Positions 18,093 to 26,947 of a stretch of 64,000 nucleotides of DNA are shown here, piece by piece; positions within the stretch are counted from its first letter, which is position 1, and each line of letters starts with the position of its first letter. Under the pieces are notes generated by a model. That model was not told the origin of the DNA. It worked only from the letters and a program-made list of their open reading frames with translations, and searched no databases. Origin of the DNA: Flavobacteriales bacterium (lineage in GTDB: Bacteria; Bacteroidota; Bacteroidia; Flavobacteriales_E; Vicingaceae); the NCBI GenBank assembly GCA_020635815.1, contig JACJZB010000002.1:186001-250000 (forward strand). Reading direction: 5' to 3'. The translations under genes were made by a program, and so were the position numbers.

Positions 18093-19169
18093 TTATTTAA
18101 CCTCATCTGGATTTGCCCAAAAAGTACTGTTGGGTATTGCTAAAGAATGTTTATGTATAGGATTAATCGTATTTAAAATATTAGGACGTATCATATTGGG
18201 TAAAACAGCAACTTCATATATTTCATCTACGCTCGTTTGATATTTTATTTCCCCCACTTCTGCTTTAGTAGGAATATGAATAATTTTTATCCCTGAGAAA
18301 TTGGCTTTTTCAGAGAAAGATAATTTTGCAAAAGTACTGGAGTTTTTTCTCAGTTTAGAAAAACCTACAAAAGCATAATCGTTATAAATGCTTAAGCCTC
18401 GACAAAAACCATCAAATCTTTTAATTACTTCAAAATTCTTTTCTGCAACATTTACCTTTACAAATTCTCCACTTGCTGATAACAATAAATATAACTCATT
18501 GTTATACATCCTTGGAGAGTGAGGCATTGCTAACCCATCTAAAATGATTTCGTTTGTATCAATGTCCATAAGCATCCCTCCGCTCACAATATTTTCTCGC
18601 CATCCTTGAGGTGTATTTGTTTTACCTAAGGCAGTAACATACTTTGGTTTTTCGTTAACCATTGCCAATCCATTAAGATGACAACGATCTTCTGAAGTTA
18701 GTTTATCAATAAAAGGTGGCTGCCAAATAGGCTTAAAATTATAATTCCCATCTACCTTGCACAAGCATGAAAAGGAAGTGTTGATGGCATAAATACCATC
18801 TTCCCCAAAAGCAATATCATGCATATCTACTTGCCCTGTATAAAATGTAATTCGTGGTAACCATAAACTATCGTAAGTATTTTGTTTATTTGGATAATGT
18901 ACTGCTAAATCTCTAGAGTTTTCAAACACAATTACTTCATCTTTACAAGCCAAAGCCAAGCTATCTTTCTTAACAGCAACACCCATTGGTTTATGAAAAG
19001 TTCTTGGCAAAGTTGTAAGTCTTTCTTTATCTGGATTCGGACTTATTAAAACCAATTTACCTGCTTGGTAAGTAGAAAGTGCAATGGTACAGTTTAAACT
19101 CAACAACAATTCTGGTAATTGAGGGCTATAATTTGCTGCAAAAGGAGTTAATGGTTGGTGGCTAGTCAT
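18093..19169 (-). CDS. TIGR03032 family protein
   Basis: 358 residues without signal peptide. The start (PELLLSLNCTIALSTYQAGK, then LPRTFHKPMGVAVKKDSLAL) matches the TIGR03032 family as I know it, a beta-propeller-like protein of unknown function. Further blocks fit: HDIAFGEDGIYAINTSFSCL and HLNGLAMVNEKPKYVTALGK. It lies 77 bases upstream of the kinase start and may be cotranscribed with the two-component pair. Biochemical role unknown. Confidence 0.8.
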   Translation of the reverse strand: MTSHQPLTPFAANYSPQLPELLLSLNCTIALSTYQAGKLVLISPNPDKERLTTLPRTFHKPMGVAVKKDSLALACKDEVIVFENSRDLAVHYPNKQNTYDSLWLPRITFYTGQVDMHDIAFGEDGIYAINTSFSCLCKVDGNYNFKPIWQPPFIDKLTSEDRCHLNGLAMVNEKPKYVTALGKTNTPQGWRENIVSGGMLMDIDTNEIILDGLAMPHSPRMYNNELYLLLSASGEFVKVNVAEKNFEVIKRFDGFCRGLSIYNDYAFVGFSKLRKNSSTFAKLSFSEKANFSGIKIIHIPTKAEVGEIKYQTSVDEIYEVAVLPNMIRPNILNTINPIHKHSLAIPNSTFWANPDEVK

Positions 19170-19212
19170 AATGTTCTTTTTAATAAGGTGTTAAATTTAG
19201 CTAAAAATTTAA

Positions 19213-19249
19213 AAGAAAAATCCCTCTTGATATAAATCTAAGAGGGATT
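19213..19249 (-). terminator. Intrinsic terminator for the T9SS protein gene at 19272
   Basis: AATCCCTCTT and AAGAGGGATT form the stem around a TATAAAT-containing loop; the minus strand ends in a T run (complement of 19215-19220). Confidence 0.8.
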
Positions 19250-19271
19250 CTGAATTTGGAATTAAGTATTT

Positions 19272-21725
19272 CTACTGTTTTAGTATTTTATGAACATTTC
19301 TTACTGTTTCATTACTTTCTTGAATAATTAAGAAATAAACACCTTTGCTTTCGTTAGTTAAATTAACTTGAATATTATTTTGAGAAACATTGTTGGCTTG
19401 TTCAACTATTCGTCCTTCAAGTGTTGTTACGGTATAACTAACTGTTTCTTTTGTGTTAGCTAAGTTAATTGTAAACATTCCATTTGTTGGGTTAGGGTAA
19501 ATTGAAACAACATTAGTTGCTGCTTCTTTTATTCCTACTCCTGTTATGTTTTCACAAGCTGAGGTATCAACACAACTTCCAACTGTAATTTCAACAGCAT
19601 AATTACCATTTACAGTAGCTGTAAAACTTTGGTTAGTTTCTGTAGGTATAATTGCATTTCCATTGTCACAGTCTAACCATTGGTAAGCTGCTCCAGCTTG
19701 ATTAGCTGTTAATGTTGGTGCTAAAGTATTGTCTATTGTTACATCAATTGCTGATTCAACTGTTAAATCTGTTGTTACTGTTGAATCACATCCGTTTGCT
19801 GCAGTTAACACGTCTGTATAAACTCCTGTTGTAGTATAAGTGTTTGTTCCTACTGTTACGGAGAAACCAGCACACTCAACTAAAGTTTGTGAGCCTGTTG
19901 TTGGTTGATTAATTGTTAAATCTGTTGTTACTGTTGAATCACAACCATTAGCTGCAGTTAACACGTCTGTATAAACTCCTGTTGTAGTATAAGTGTTTGT
20001 TCCTACTGTTACGGAGAAACCAGCACACTCAACCAAAGTTTGTGAGCCTGTTGTTGGTTGATTAATTGTTAAATCTGTTGTTACTGTTGAATCACATCCG
20101 TTTGCTGCAGTTAACACGTCTGTATAAACTCCTGTTGTAGTATAAGTGTTTGTTCCTACTGTTACGGAGAAACCAGCACACTCAACCAAAGTTTGTGAGC
20201 CTGTTATAGCAGGTAATACATTTAATGCTACGGTTACAGTAGAATCACAGTTGTATGGTCCTACATTAGTAAACACTTCTATTCCTGTTGGATTTGAAGC
20301 ATCGTAAGTTGTTCCATTTATCACTACACTTTCTTCTGCACAGATTGTTGTGTTATCTGTTCCTGTTAAAGCTGGTAATTCTGTTAAAGTTACTGATACT
20401 AAACTATCACATCCACTTGCCGATGTTAATGTTTCCGTTCCTGTTGGGTTTGAAGTATCGTAAGTTGTTCCGTTAAATACAAATGAGCCTCCATTACATA
20501 CTGTTGAATCTAATGTTCCTGTTATAACAGGACAACAAAAATTAGCTGAACCTGGACTTGCTAACACTTCAAACCCATTTATCATTACTCCTGTTGAGTT
20601 AACACTTTTACTCCAATTAGAACCATCGTTATTATCAGTGTTTACATCGCACAATATTAACGAAGAACCTCCTCCATCAGGATTTCCAGCAGAGGAGCCA
20701 GAAGGCCAAGGTGATGCGTCATCATAATCTACAGAGTCCACAACACTTCCAAAAGCATCTTTTAATACAATAGCCTCTCCACCATTTGATAAACCATTTG
20801 AAAAAACGCCATCTGCATTATATCCATAAGTATTATAAAAGCCACTACTATCAATGGTAATAACATAATAGCCTCCAACAGCTAAATTTACATTAGGAAA
20901 TGTATAAGTGCCACCTGTACACGTATAATTTGTTAAATCAACAGTAGTTGCTCCATTATTATATATTTCAATAAACTCACTAGTATCTGCACCTGACTCT
21001 GCAGGATTATACATAATTTCAGTGATTACTAAGTCAGGTATAGAAGATATACAATTTACTCCTGTTACCCAGTCTGTATTTGAATCCATATTGGTAAGTA
21101 CTCCATTATAAGATCCTGCTAAATCCGTTACTACAGAACTACCTGTTCCATCTTCAAAATCATAAAGAAGTACTAAGTCTGGTTCTGAACCAGTTAAACA
21201 TGCATTCATATTCGCACTAATCTCGCTATTTGTTCTAGCAATGTCCCAAATTCTTACATCATCAATTGTGCAATCAGTAAACCCTTGATTTGAGCCAATA
21301 CTTAAATTAGCTGTAGCAAGACCACTAAATCCTGTATGTGTATTTCCTAGCATTGAAACAGGATTACCATCAACGAAAATTTGCCCATTATTTGGGCCAT
21401 CACTTCTTATTGCGATATGATGAAAATTATTATCTAAAGGTAAAACACTACAATTAGTTTGAATGTAACCATTAGCACTATAAAAAATTAACAAACCGCA
21501 TCCGTGAATCAAAAAATAACTATCCGAAGAAAATGCAATTGGGACTCCAGATGTAGGAGATTTATACCAAAATTCAATCGTCCATGTATTAGAACCATCA
21601 ATTAAAGCTCCAGCACCAGGCGAAACTACTTCATCATCTACACCATCAAAATTTAAAGCGATTTGAGCTTTCGTTAACTGATTTCCAAAAAATAGAATGG
21701 AACAAATAAGTAATAATTTTTTCAT
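19272..21725 (-). CDS. Secreted LamG / lamin-tail-domain protein with T9SS sorting domain
   Basis: Start chosen at 21725 (MKKLLLICSILFFGNQLTKA signal peptide), giving 817 residues; the frame is open up to 21779. Order: LamG-like domain (about 20-220), lamin-tail domain (about 235-400; LVITEIMYNPAESGADTSEF, then GEAIVLKDAFGSVVDSVDY), short CDS-type beta repeats (CDSLVSVTL, CDSTVTVAL), three near-identical 51-residue units, and a sorting domain with VSIYPNPTNGMF. Exported by T9SS and probably a surface or matrix protein. Part of the sorting-domain DNA is identical to the genes at 9169 and 12196. Confidence 0.85.
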   Translation of the reverse strand: MKKLLLICSILFFGNQLTKAQIALNFDGVDDEVVSPGAGALIDGSNTWTIEFWYKSPTSGVPIAFSSDSYFLIHGCGLLIFYSANGYIQTNCSVLPLDNNFHHIAIRSDGPNNGQIFVDGNPVSMLGNTHTGFSGLATANLSIGSNQGFTDCTIDDVRIWDIARTNSEISANMNACLTGSEPDLVLLYDFEDGTGSSVVTDLAGSYNGVLTNMDSNTDWVTGVNCISSIPDLVITEIMYNPAESGADTSEFIEIYNNGATTVDLTNYTCTGGTYTFPNVNLAVGGYYVITIDSSGFYNTYGYNADGVFSNGLSNGGEAIVLKDAFGSVVDSVDYDDASPWPSGSSAGNPDGGGSSLILCDVNTDNNDGSNWSKSVNSTGVMINGFEVLASPGSANFCCPVITGTLDSTVCNGGSFVFNGTTYDTSNPTGTETLTSASGCDSLVSVTLTELPALTGTDNTTICAEESVVINGTTYDASNPTGIEVFTNVGPYNCDSTVTVALNVLPAITGSQTLVECAGFSVTVGTNTYTTTGVYTDVLTAANGCDSTVTTDLTINQPTTGSQTLVECAGFSVTVGTNTYTTTGVYTDVLTAANGCDSTVTTDLTINQPTTGSQTLVECAGFSVTVGTNTYTTTGVYTDVLTAANGCDSTVTTDLTVESAIDVTIDNTLAPTLTANQAGAAYQWLDCDNGNAIIPTETNQSFTATVNGNYAVEITVGSCVDTSACENITGVGIKEAATNVVSIYPNPTNGMFTINLANTKETVSYTVTTLEGRIVEQANNVSQNNIQVNLTNESKGVYFLIIQESNETVRNVHKILKQ
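19761..20219 (-). repeat. Three tandem copies of a 153-bp coding repeat
   Basis: Unit starts at about 19761, 19914 and 20067, exactly 153 bp apart. Each encodes 51 residues (TLVECAGFSVTVGTNTYTTT and on to CDSTVTTDLTINQPT). The copies differ by only a few bases, so the expansion is recent and probably variable between strains. Confidence 0.95.
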
Positions 21726-21803
21726 GTTATAGGTTTTATACTTTTTTACATAAGTAATACATTCTTTCGAGATATTCAAATTTAATTACTTTTTGTTTAT
21801 TCG

Positions 21804-22091
21804 TTACACCACAAAATTTACAATTTTGTTAGATACCAAAATTACCTTTTTAGGTGCTTTACCATCTAGGTATTTAGCGGTTTGTTCGTTAGCCATTACT
21901 GCTGCTTCCACATCGTCTTTACTTAAATTAGCTAGCAACTCTAATATAAAATGCATTTTGCCGTTGAATGATACGGGGTATTTATGATCGCTCTCTACTA
22001 AATATTCTTCGTTATGTTTTGGAAAAACAGCATAAGTAATGCTTTCGATATTGCCCAATTTAGCCCACAACTCTTCTACAACGTGTGGTAT
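21804..22091 (-). pseudogene. Detached 3' fragment of leuS
   Basis: Encodes the last about 90 residues of a leucyl-tRNA synthetase (EELWAKLGNIESITYAVFPK and on to KIVNFVV). Counted by hand, 74 of 87 residues match the end of the full leuS at 23699. Upstream (22092-22201) no synthetase sequence continues, so this is a remnant and not a gene. It lies on the same strand as leuS, so the two copies are direct repeats flanking fumC. It may be transcribed by chance but lacks a natural start. Confidence 0.85.
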
Positions 22092-22201
22092 TTCAAAATA
22101 AAGATAGTATTACTTCAGCATCACTTTATTTAGTTCTCTATTTCCTGTAAAAACCAAAGAGTTTTTACTAAATTTATATACATTAAAGTTATAAATGCCT
22201 T

Positions 22202-23602
22202 ATGGGTTACCGAATAGAAAAAGATACTTTAGGTGAAGTAAAAGTGCCTTCTGACAAGTATTGGGGAGCACAAACAGAACGATCTAGAAATAATTTTAAG
22301 ATAGGATTACCAGCAAGTATGCCTCTGGAAATAATCTTTGCTTTTGCTTATTTGAAAAAATCTGCTGCCTATACTAATTGTGAGTTGGGAGTTTTATCTC
22401 AAGAAAAAAGAGATTTAATAGCATTGGTTTGTGATGAAATTATTGATGGAAAACTTGACAATCAATTTCCATTGGTAATATGGCAAACTGGTTCTGGAAC
22501 GCAATCTAATATGAATGTTAATGAGGTGATTGCCAATAGAGCTCAAGTGATTGCTGGTAAAAAAATAGGAGAAGGAGAACCTGTGTTAAAAGCAAATGAT
22601 GATGTTAATAAATCTCAATCTTCTAACGACACTTTCCCAACAGCCATGCACATTGCAGCTTATAAAATGGTAATTGAAACAACCATTAAAGGTGTTGAGC
22701 AATTAAAAAATACTCTCGAATCGAAAAGTATAGCATTTAAAGAGGTTGTAAAAATAGGACGTACTCACTTAATGGATGCTACTCCTCTTACTTTAGGACA
22801 AGAATTTTCTGGATATGTGGCACAACTTAACCACGGACTAAAAGCGTTAACAAACACTTTATCTCATCTTGCAGAACTTGCTCTTGGTGGAACAGCTGTT
22901 GGTACAGGATTAAATACCCCAAAAGGTTATGACATTTTAGTTGCTAAAAAAATTGCTGAGTTTACAGGCTTCCCTTTTGTAACTGCTAACAATAAATTTG
23001 AAGCTCTTGCAGCTCATGATGCTATCGTAGAAACACATGGTGCTTTAAAACAATTAGCTGTTTCCTTAAATAAAATTGCCAACGATATTAGAATGATGGC
23101 TTCAGGCCCTAGAAGTGGAATTGGAGAACTCATTATTCCTACCAACGAACCAGGTTCTTCTATAATGCCAGGCAAAGTTAATCCCACCCAATGCGAAGCT
23201 TTAACCATGGTTTGTGCTCAAGTAATAGGAAACGATGTTGCCATTACTTTTGGAGGAACACAAGGTCATTATGAATTAAATGTTTATAAACCTATGATGA
23301 TAGCCAATTTATTACAATCGGCACAATTAATTGGAGAAGCTTGCATCTCTTTTGATAAAAATTGTGTTCAAGGAATTATTCCTAATCATGAACGCATTCA
23401 ACAATTGGTAGATAATTCGTTAATGTTGGTTACTGCCTTAAATACTAAAATTGGCTACTATAAAGCCGCAGAAATTGCCAACACCGCTTATAAAAATGGA
23501 ACGAGTTTAAAGGAAGAAGCCATTCGATTAGGTTATGTTACCGAAGAAGAATACAACTTGTGGGTAATTCCAAAAAACATGACAAAACCACTTGATGAGT
23601 AA
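22202..23602 (+). CDS. fumC: Class II fumarate hydratase
   Basis: 466 residues, normal for the iron-independent fumarase of the TCA cycle (fumarate + water to malate). Seen: DKYWGAQTERSRNNF near the N-terminus, TGSGTQSNMNVNEV, KIGRTHLMDATPLTLGQEF, and the superfamily signature GSSIMPGKVNPTQCE (about 318-332). The ATG at 22202 fits the family start GYRIEKDTLGEVKVP. It reads alone towards leuS, with a shared terminator between the two stops. Confidence 0.97.
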   Translation: MGYRIEKDTLGEVKVPSDKYWGAQTERSRNNFKIGLPASMPLEIIFAFAYLKKSAAYTNCELGVLSQEKRDLIALVCDEIIDGKLDNQFPLVIWQTGSGTQSNMNVNEVIANRAQVIAGKKIGEGEPVLKANDDVNKSQSSNDTFPTAMHIAAYKMVIETTIKGVEQLKNTLESKSIAFKEVVKIGRTHLMDATPLTLGQEFSGYVAQLNHGLKALTNTLSHLAELALGGTAVGTGLNTPKGYDILVAKKIAEFTGFPFVTANNKFEALAAHDAIVETHGALKQLAVSLNKIANDIRMMASGPRSGIGELIIPTNEPGSSIMPGKVNPTQCEALTMVCAQVIGNDVAITFGGTQGHYELNVYKPMMIANLLQSAQLIGEACISFDKNCVQGIIPNHERIQQLVDNSLMLVTALNTKIGYYKAAEIANTAYKNGTSLKEEAIRLGYVTEEEYNLWVIPKNMTKPLDE

Positions 23603-23612
23603 ATTTATTAAT

Positions 23613-23650
23613 GAAAAAACCCTTCTAAAGTTTAAAACTTTAGAAGGGTT
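23613..23650. terminator. Bidirectional terminator between fumC and leuS
   Basis: AACCCTTCTAAAGTTT and AAACTTTAGAAGGGTT form a long perfect stem with an A run on the left, lying between two convergent genes. Confidence 0.85.
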
Positions 23651-23698
23651 AATGGTTTAATTTAAAAGGAAAAATCTATCAAATATTTATGTAATCAT

Positions 23699-26600
23699 TT
23701 AAACCACAAAATTCACAATCTTTTTTGGCACTACAATTACCTTTTTAGGGGTTTGCCCAGCTAAGTACTTAACAGTTTGTTCGTTTGCCATTACAGCTGC
23801 TTCTACATCATCTTTACTCATGTTTGCCGGTAACTCTAACATAAAACGCATTTTACCATTAAATGAAACTGGGTATTTATGATTGCTTTCTACTAAATAT
23901 TCTTCGTTGTGTTTTGGGAAAACTGCATAAGTAATGCTTTCTGTGTTGCCTAATTTAGCCCATAATTCTTCTGCTATGTGTGGTGCATAAGGAGAAAGAA
24001 TAATTAGTAAATCTTGTAGAATTGCTTTCTTATTACACTTTAAAGCCGTTAACTCATTTACACAAATCATAAAAGTAGAAACTGGTGTATTAAACGAAAA
24101 ACGCTCTATATCTTCTTTTACTTTTTTAATGGTTTTGTGCAAGCTTTTTAATTCAGCCCCCTCCTTCTCCCCCGAAGGGGGAGTGGTATCTACGTAAAAA
24201 CTTTCGTTTTCACCAGTATGGAATAAACGCCACAGTTTTTTTAAGAAACCATTTACACCTGTAATACCTTGTGTATCCCAAGGTTTATGTTGCTCTAATG
24301 GTCCTAAAAACATTTCGTAACAACGTAAGGTATCTGCACCATACTTCTCTACTAACCCTTCTGAAGTTTGTATTTTATTTCCGTCTTTATCTAGTTCGTA
24401 AGTACTTGTAGGTGTAACTACATTATATTTAGATTTCGACATTTTATCGACTTCTCTTCCAACAATAAAAGCCCCTCCCGACCTCCCCGAAAGAGAAGAG
24501 TTAAATTCAAAAAGACTTCCATCTTCTAAAATAAAAATTCCTTCCTTTAAAAATGAGAATCTAGAATCCTTTGAAACTCTTTCAATATCCAAATTATCTC
24601 CATCTAGATAATTAATATCAATCTTTTTTGAAGTTATGAAGTTTTCATCATAAGAACATTGAACAAGAAACTCTTTGCTTATTTCTATATCTTCTTTATA
24701 CTTTTTAGTATATCTTTTTTCAATTTCTCTTAACTGATTAATTATTTTAATTCTATACTTCCTTACCTCTTCATTATAATTAAATGCTTCATCTATTTTT
24801 TCTTTAGAAATCCGAGTTAAATCTTTCTCTTTTCGATTAAATAAATCAAGTACATTTTTTGAAATATATACATCTGGAAAATTTTCTAAAGGGAAACATG
24901 GCCTTTTATCATCATCTACTAATCCAGTCCATTTTTTAAAATTGTACACCAAAGCACTATTCCCCTGAATCATTCCTTGGTTAATCATTTTTTGGAAAGG
25001 TTCTTCAAAAGGAATATATCCTAAATCGTATAAAAACTTGGTCCAAAAACGAGAGTACAACAAATGACCTGTTACGTGTTCTGCTCCACCAATGTATAAA
25101 TCCACATTTTTCCAATAATCTACTTTTTCTTTGGCAACAAACTCATTATCGTTTTTTGGATCCATGTAACGCAAAAAGTACCAGCTACTTCCTGCCCATC
25201 CTGGCATGGTGTTGAGTTCTAGCCCCCAAACCCCCAAAGGGGGCTCTTGACCTACAGGCACAGAAACAATCTTATTATTGTTTTCGTCCCAATGCCAATT
25301 TTTAGCATTTCCTAATGGCGGTCTTCCATCTTCTGTAGGAAGGTATTTTTCCACCTCTGGCAACTTAATTACTTCATCACTATTTACTAAATAAGGTACA
25401 TCTCCTTTATAATAAACTGGAAATGGTTCTCCCCAATAACGCTGACGAGAAAAGACTGCATCCCTTAATTTATATTGTGTTTTCCCTTTTCCAAACCCTC
25501 TTTTTTCTATCTCGTAAATTGCCAATTTAGAGGCTTTTTTTACCGGCAAATCATTTAAAAAGTCAGAGTTAGCAATTACTGCATCTTTTTCAGCATAAGC
25601 TGCCTCTGAAATATCTTTATCCTTAAAAATATTTTTAATTTCGATGTTAAAATGCTTGGCAAAATCCCAATCACGTTGATCGCCACATGGTACTGCCATA
25701 ACTGCTCCTGTGCCATAACTTGCCAACACATAATCGCCAATCCAAACAGGAACTTTATCTCCCGTAAAAGGATGGATAGCATAAGCACCTGTAAATTCGC
25801 CAGAAATGGTTTTTACATCACTCATTCTATCTCTTTCCGATTTCAACGAAGCTGCTTTTTGGTAAGCTGCAATTTTTTCTTTTTGAGCATCGGTTGTAAT
25901 TTTTGCCACCAATTCGTGTTCTGGTGCCAATACCATAAATGAAACCCCAAAAATAGTATCAGGTCGAGTAGTGAAAACCTCAATAGTTTCAGGTTTCGGG
26001 TTTGAAGTTTCAAGTTCTTCAACTTTAAACTTTGAACTTTGAACTTTGAACTCTACAGATGCCCCAACACTTTTTCCTATCCAGTTTCGTTGAATATCTT
26101 TTATAGAATCTGTCCAATCTAAACCATCTAAACCAGAAAGTAAACGCTCAGCATAAGCCGTAATACGCATACTCCATTGACGCATTAACTTTTGTTCAAC
26201 AGGATGTCCTCCACGCTCAGAAACACCATCTTTTATTTCATCATTGGCTAAAACAGTTCCAAGAGCTGGACACCAGTTTACCCATGTGTCAGACAAATAA
26301 GCAATACGATAATTCAATAGCATTTTTTGTTGCTCTTCTTCGCTCCAACTATTCCAGTCAGCAGCAGAAAATACGGCTACATCATCAGCAACAGCATTTA
26401 CTTTGCTATTCCCTTCAGTTTTAAATTGCTCAATAAGCGTTTCTATCTTCTCAGCTTTATCAGCATCTTTATTGTACCAAGAGTTAAACAATTGCTTAAA
26501 AATCCATTGTGTCCATTTGTAATAATTCGGATCAGAAGTTCTTACTTCTCTATCCCAATCAAACGAAAAACCAATCTTATCCAATTGTTTTCTGTATCCA

Positions 26601-26947
26601 GGAATTACATTTCCGTCTTTGTCAGTTCCTCCCTCAATATTTGTTTTTGTTGTAATTGCAGGATGCTGTCCTGTTTGTATGGCATACTGTTCGGCAGGCA
26701 ATCCAAACGAATCATAGCCCATAGGATGCAACACATTAAAACCACACAATCTTTTGTAACGTGCATAAACATCTGAGGCAATATAACCTAATGGGTGACC
26801 AACATGTAATCCAGCTCCCGAAGGGTAGGGAAACATATCCAACACATAAAATTTAGGTTTTACACTATTGTCTTCAGCTGCAAAAGTTTTGTTTTCTGCC
26901 CAATACTTTTGCCAGTTCTTTTCTATCTCGTTATATTGATATTGCAT
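23699..26947 (-). CDS. leuS: Leucyl-tRNA synthetase with several in-frame insertions
   Basis: 1082 residues, noticeably longer than usual bacterial LeuRS. Attaches leucine to tRNA-Leu. HIGH motif is HVGH (48-51); the CP1 editing domain starts near TTRPDTIFG (about 326); KMSKS is exact (835-839). Four segments look foreign: FKVQSSKFKV and following (about 300-321), GQEPPLGVWGLE (566-577), a LSGRSGGA-containing string (about 812-826) and TPPSGEKEGAEL (about 918-930). Three are encoded by GC-rich palindromes, the first by an AAAGTTCAAAG-type repeat. In addition, about 130 residues (670-802) sit where relatives have roughly 55, in the leucine-specific region just before KMSKS, and are Lys/Glu-rich. 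Frame and catalytic motifs are intact, so the enzyme is expected to work. Confidence 0.95.
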   Translation of the reverse strand: MQYQYNEIEKNWQKYWAENKTFAAEDNSVKPKFYVLDMFPYPSGAGLHVGHPLGYIASDVYARYKRLCGFNVLHPMGYDSFGLPAEQYAIQTGQHPAITTKTNIEGGTDKDGNVIPGYRKQLDKIGFSFDWDREVRTSDPNYYKWTQWIFKQLFNSWYNKDADKAEKIETLIEQFKTEGNSKVNAVADDVAVFSAADWNSWSEEEQQKMLLNYRIAYLSDTWVNWCPALGTVLANDEIKDGVSERGGHPVEQKLMRQWSMRITAYAERLLSGLDGLDWTDSIKDIQRNWIGKSVGASVEFKVQSSKFKVEELETSNPKPETIEVFTTRPDTIFGVSFMVLAPEHELVAKITTDAQKEKIAAYQKAASLKSERDRMSDVKTISGEFTGAYAIHPFTGDKVPVWIGDYVLASYGTGAVMAVPCGDQRDWDFAKHFNIEIKNIFKDKDISEAAYAEKDAVIANSDFLNDLPVKKASKLAIYEIEKRGFGKGKTQYKLRDAVFSRQRYWGEPFPVYYKGDVPYLVNSDEVIKLPEVEKYLPTEDGRPPLGNAKNWHWDENNNKIVSVPVGQEPPLGVWGLELNTMPGWAGSSWYFLRYMDPKNDNEFVAKEKVDYWKNVDLYIGGAEHVTGHLLYSRFWTKFLYDLGYIPFEEPFQKMINQGMIQGNSALVYNFKKWTGLVDDDKRPCFPLENFPDVYISKNVLDLFNRKEKDLTRISKEKIDEAFNYNEEVRKYRIKIINQLREIEKRYTKKYKEDIEISKEFLVQCSYDENFITSKKIDINYLDGDNLDIERVSKDSRFSFLKEGIFILEDGSLFEFNSSLSGRSGGAFIVGREVDKMSKSKYNVVTPTSTYELDKDGNKIQTSEGLVEKYGADTLRCYEMFLGPLEQHKPWDTQGITGVNGFLKKLWRLFHTGENESFYVDTTPPSGEKEGAELKSLHKTIKKVKEDIERFSFNTPVSTFMICVNELTALKCNKKAILQDLLIILSPYAPHIAEELWAKLGNTESITYAVFPKHNEEYLVESNHKYPVSFNGKMRFMLELPANMSKDDVEAAVMANEQTVKYLAGQTPKKVIVVPKKIVNFVV
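24155..24186 (-). repeat. GC-rich palindromic element in leuS, copy A
   Basis: Starts AGCCCCCTCC and contains the hairpin CTCCCCCGAAGGGGGAG. Read in the leuS frame as TPPSGEKEGAEL, between the catalytic core and the anticodon-binding domain. Confidence 0.8.
24470..24502 (-). repeat. GC-rich palindromic element in leuS, copy B
   Basis: Starts AGCCCCTCCCGACCTCCCCG, the same as the macroglobulin copy at 41614, but the second hairpin arm has decayed (GAAAGAGAAGAG). Read as SLSGRSGGA, nine residues before KMSKS. Confidence 0.8.
25221..25246 (-). repeat. GC-rich palindromic element in leuS, copy C
   Basis: AGCCCCCAAACCCCCAAAGG followed by GGGCTC. Read as EPPLGVWGLE, inserted just before the conserved LNTMPGWAGSSWYF strand. 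Confidence 0.75.
25985..26053 (-). repeat. AAAGTTCAAAG-type repeat in leuS (second repeat family)
   Basis: The minus strand reads TTCAAAGTTCAAAGTTCAAA, then TTTAAAGTTGAAG, then AACTTGAAACTTCAAACCCG. An intergenic relative lies at 28486-28555. Translated as FKVQSSKFKVEELETSNPKP at the entry to the editing domain. Confidence 0.7.

Noticed and set aside
19761..20219. Regular direct repeats that could be taken for a CRISPR array
   Set aside because: The 153-bp units are contiguous without unique spacers and are coding in the T9SS protein frame.
21804..22070. Small independent protein of 88 residues
   Set aside because: It is the C-terminus of LeuRS without catalytic parts and without a natural start; called a pseudogene fragment.
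24155..24186. GC-rich hairpins in leuS, metH2 and the macroglobulin gene as intrinsic terminators
   Set aside because: They lack a T run, lie inside intact coding frames and are translated.
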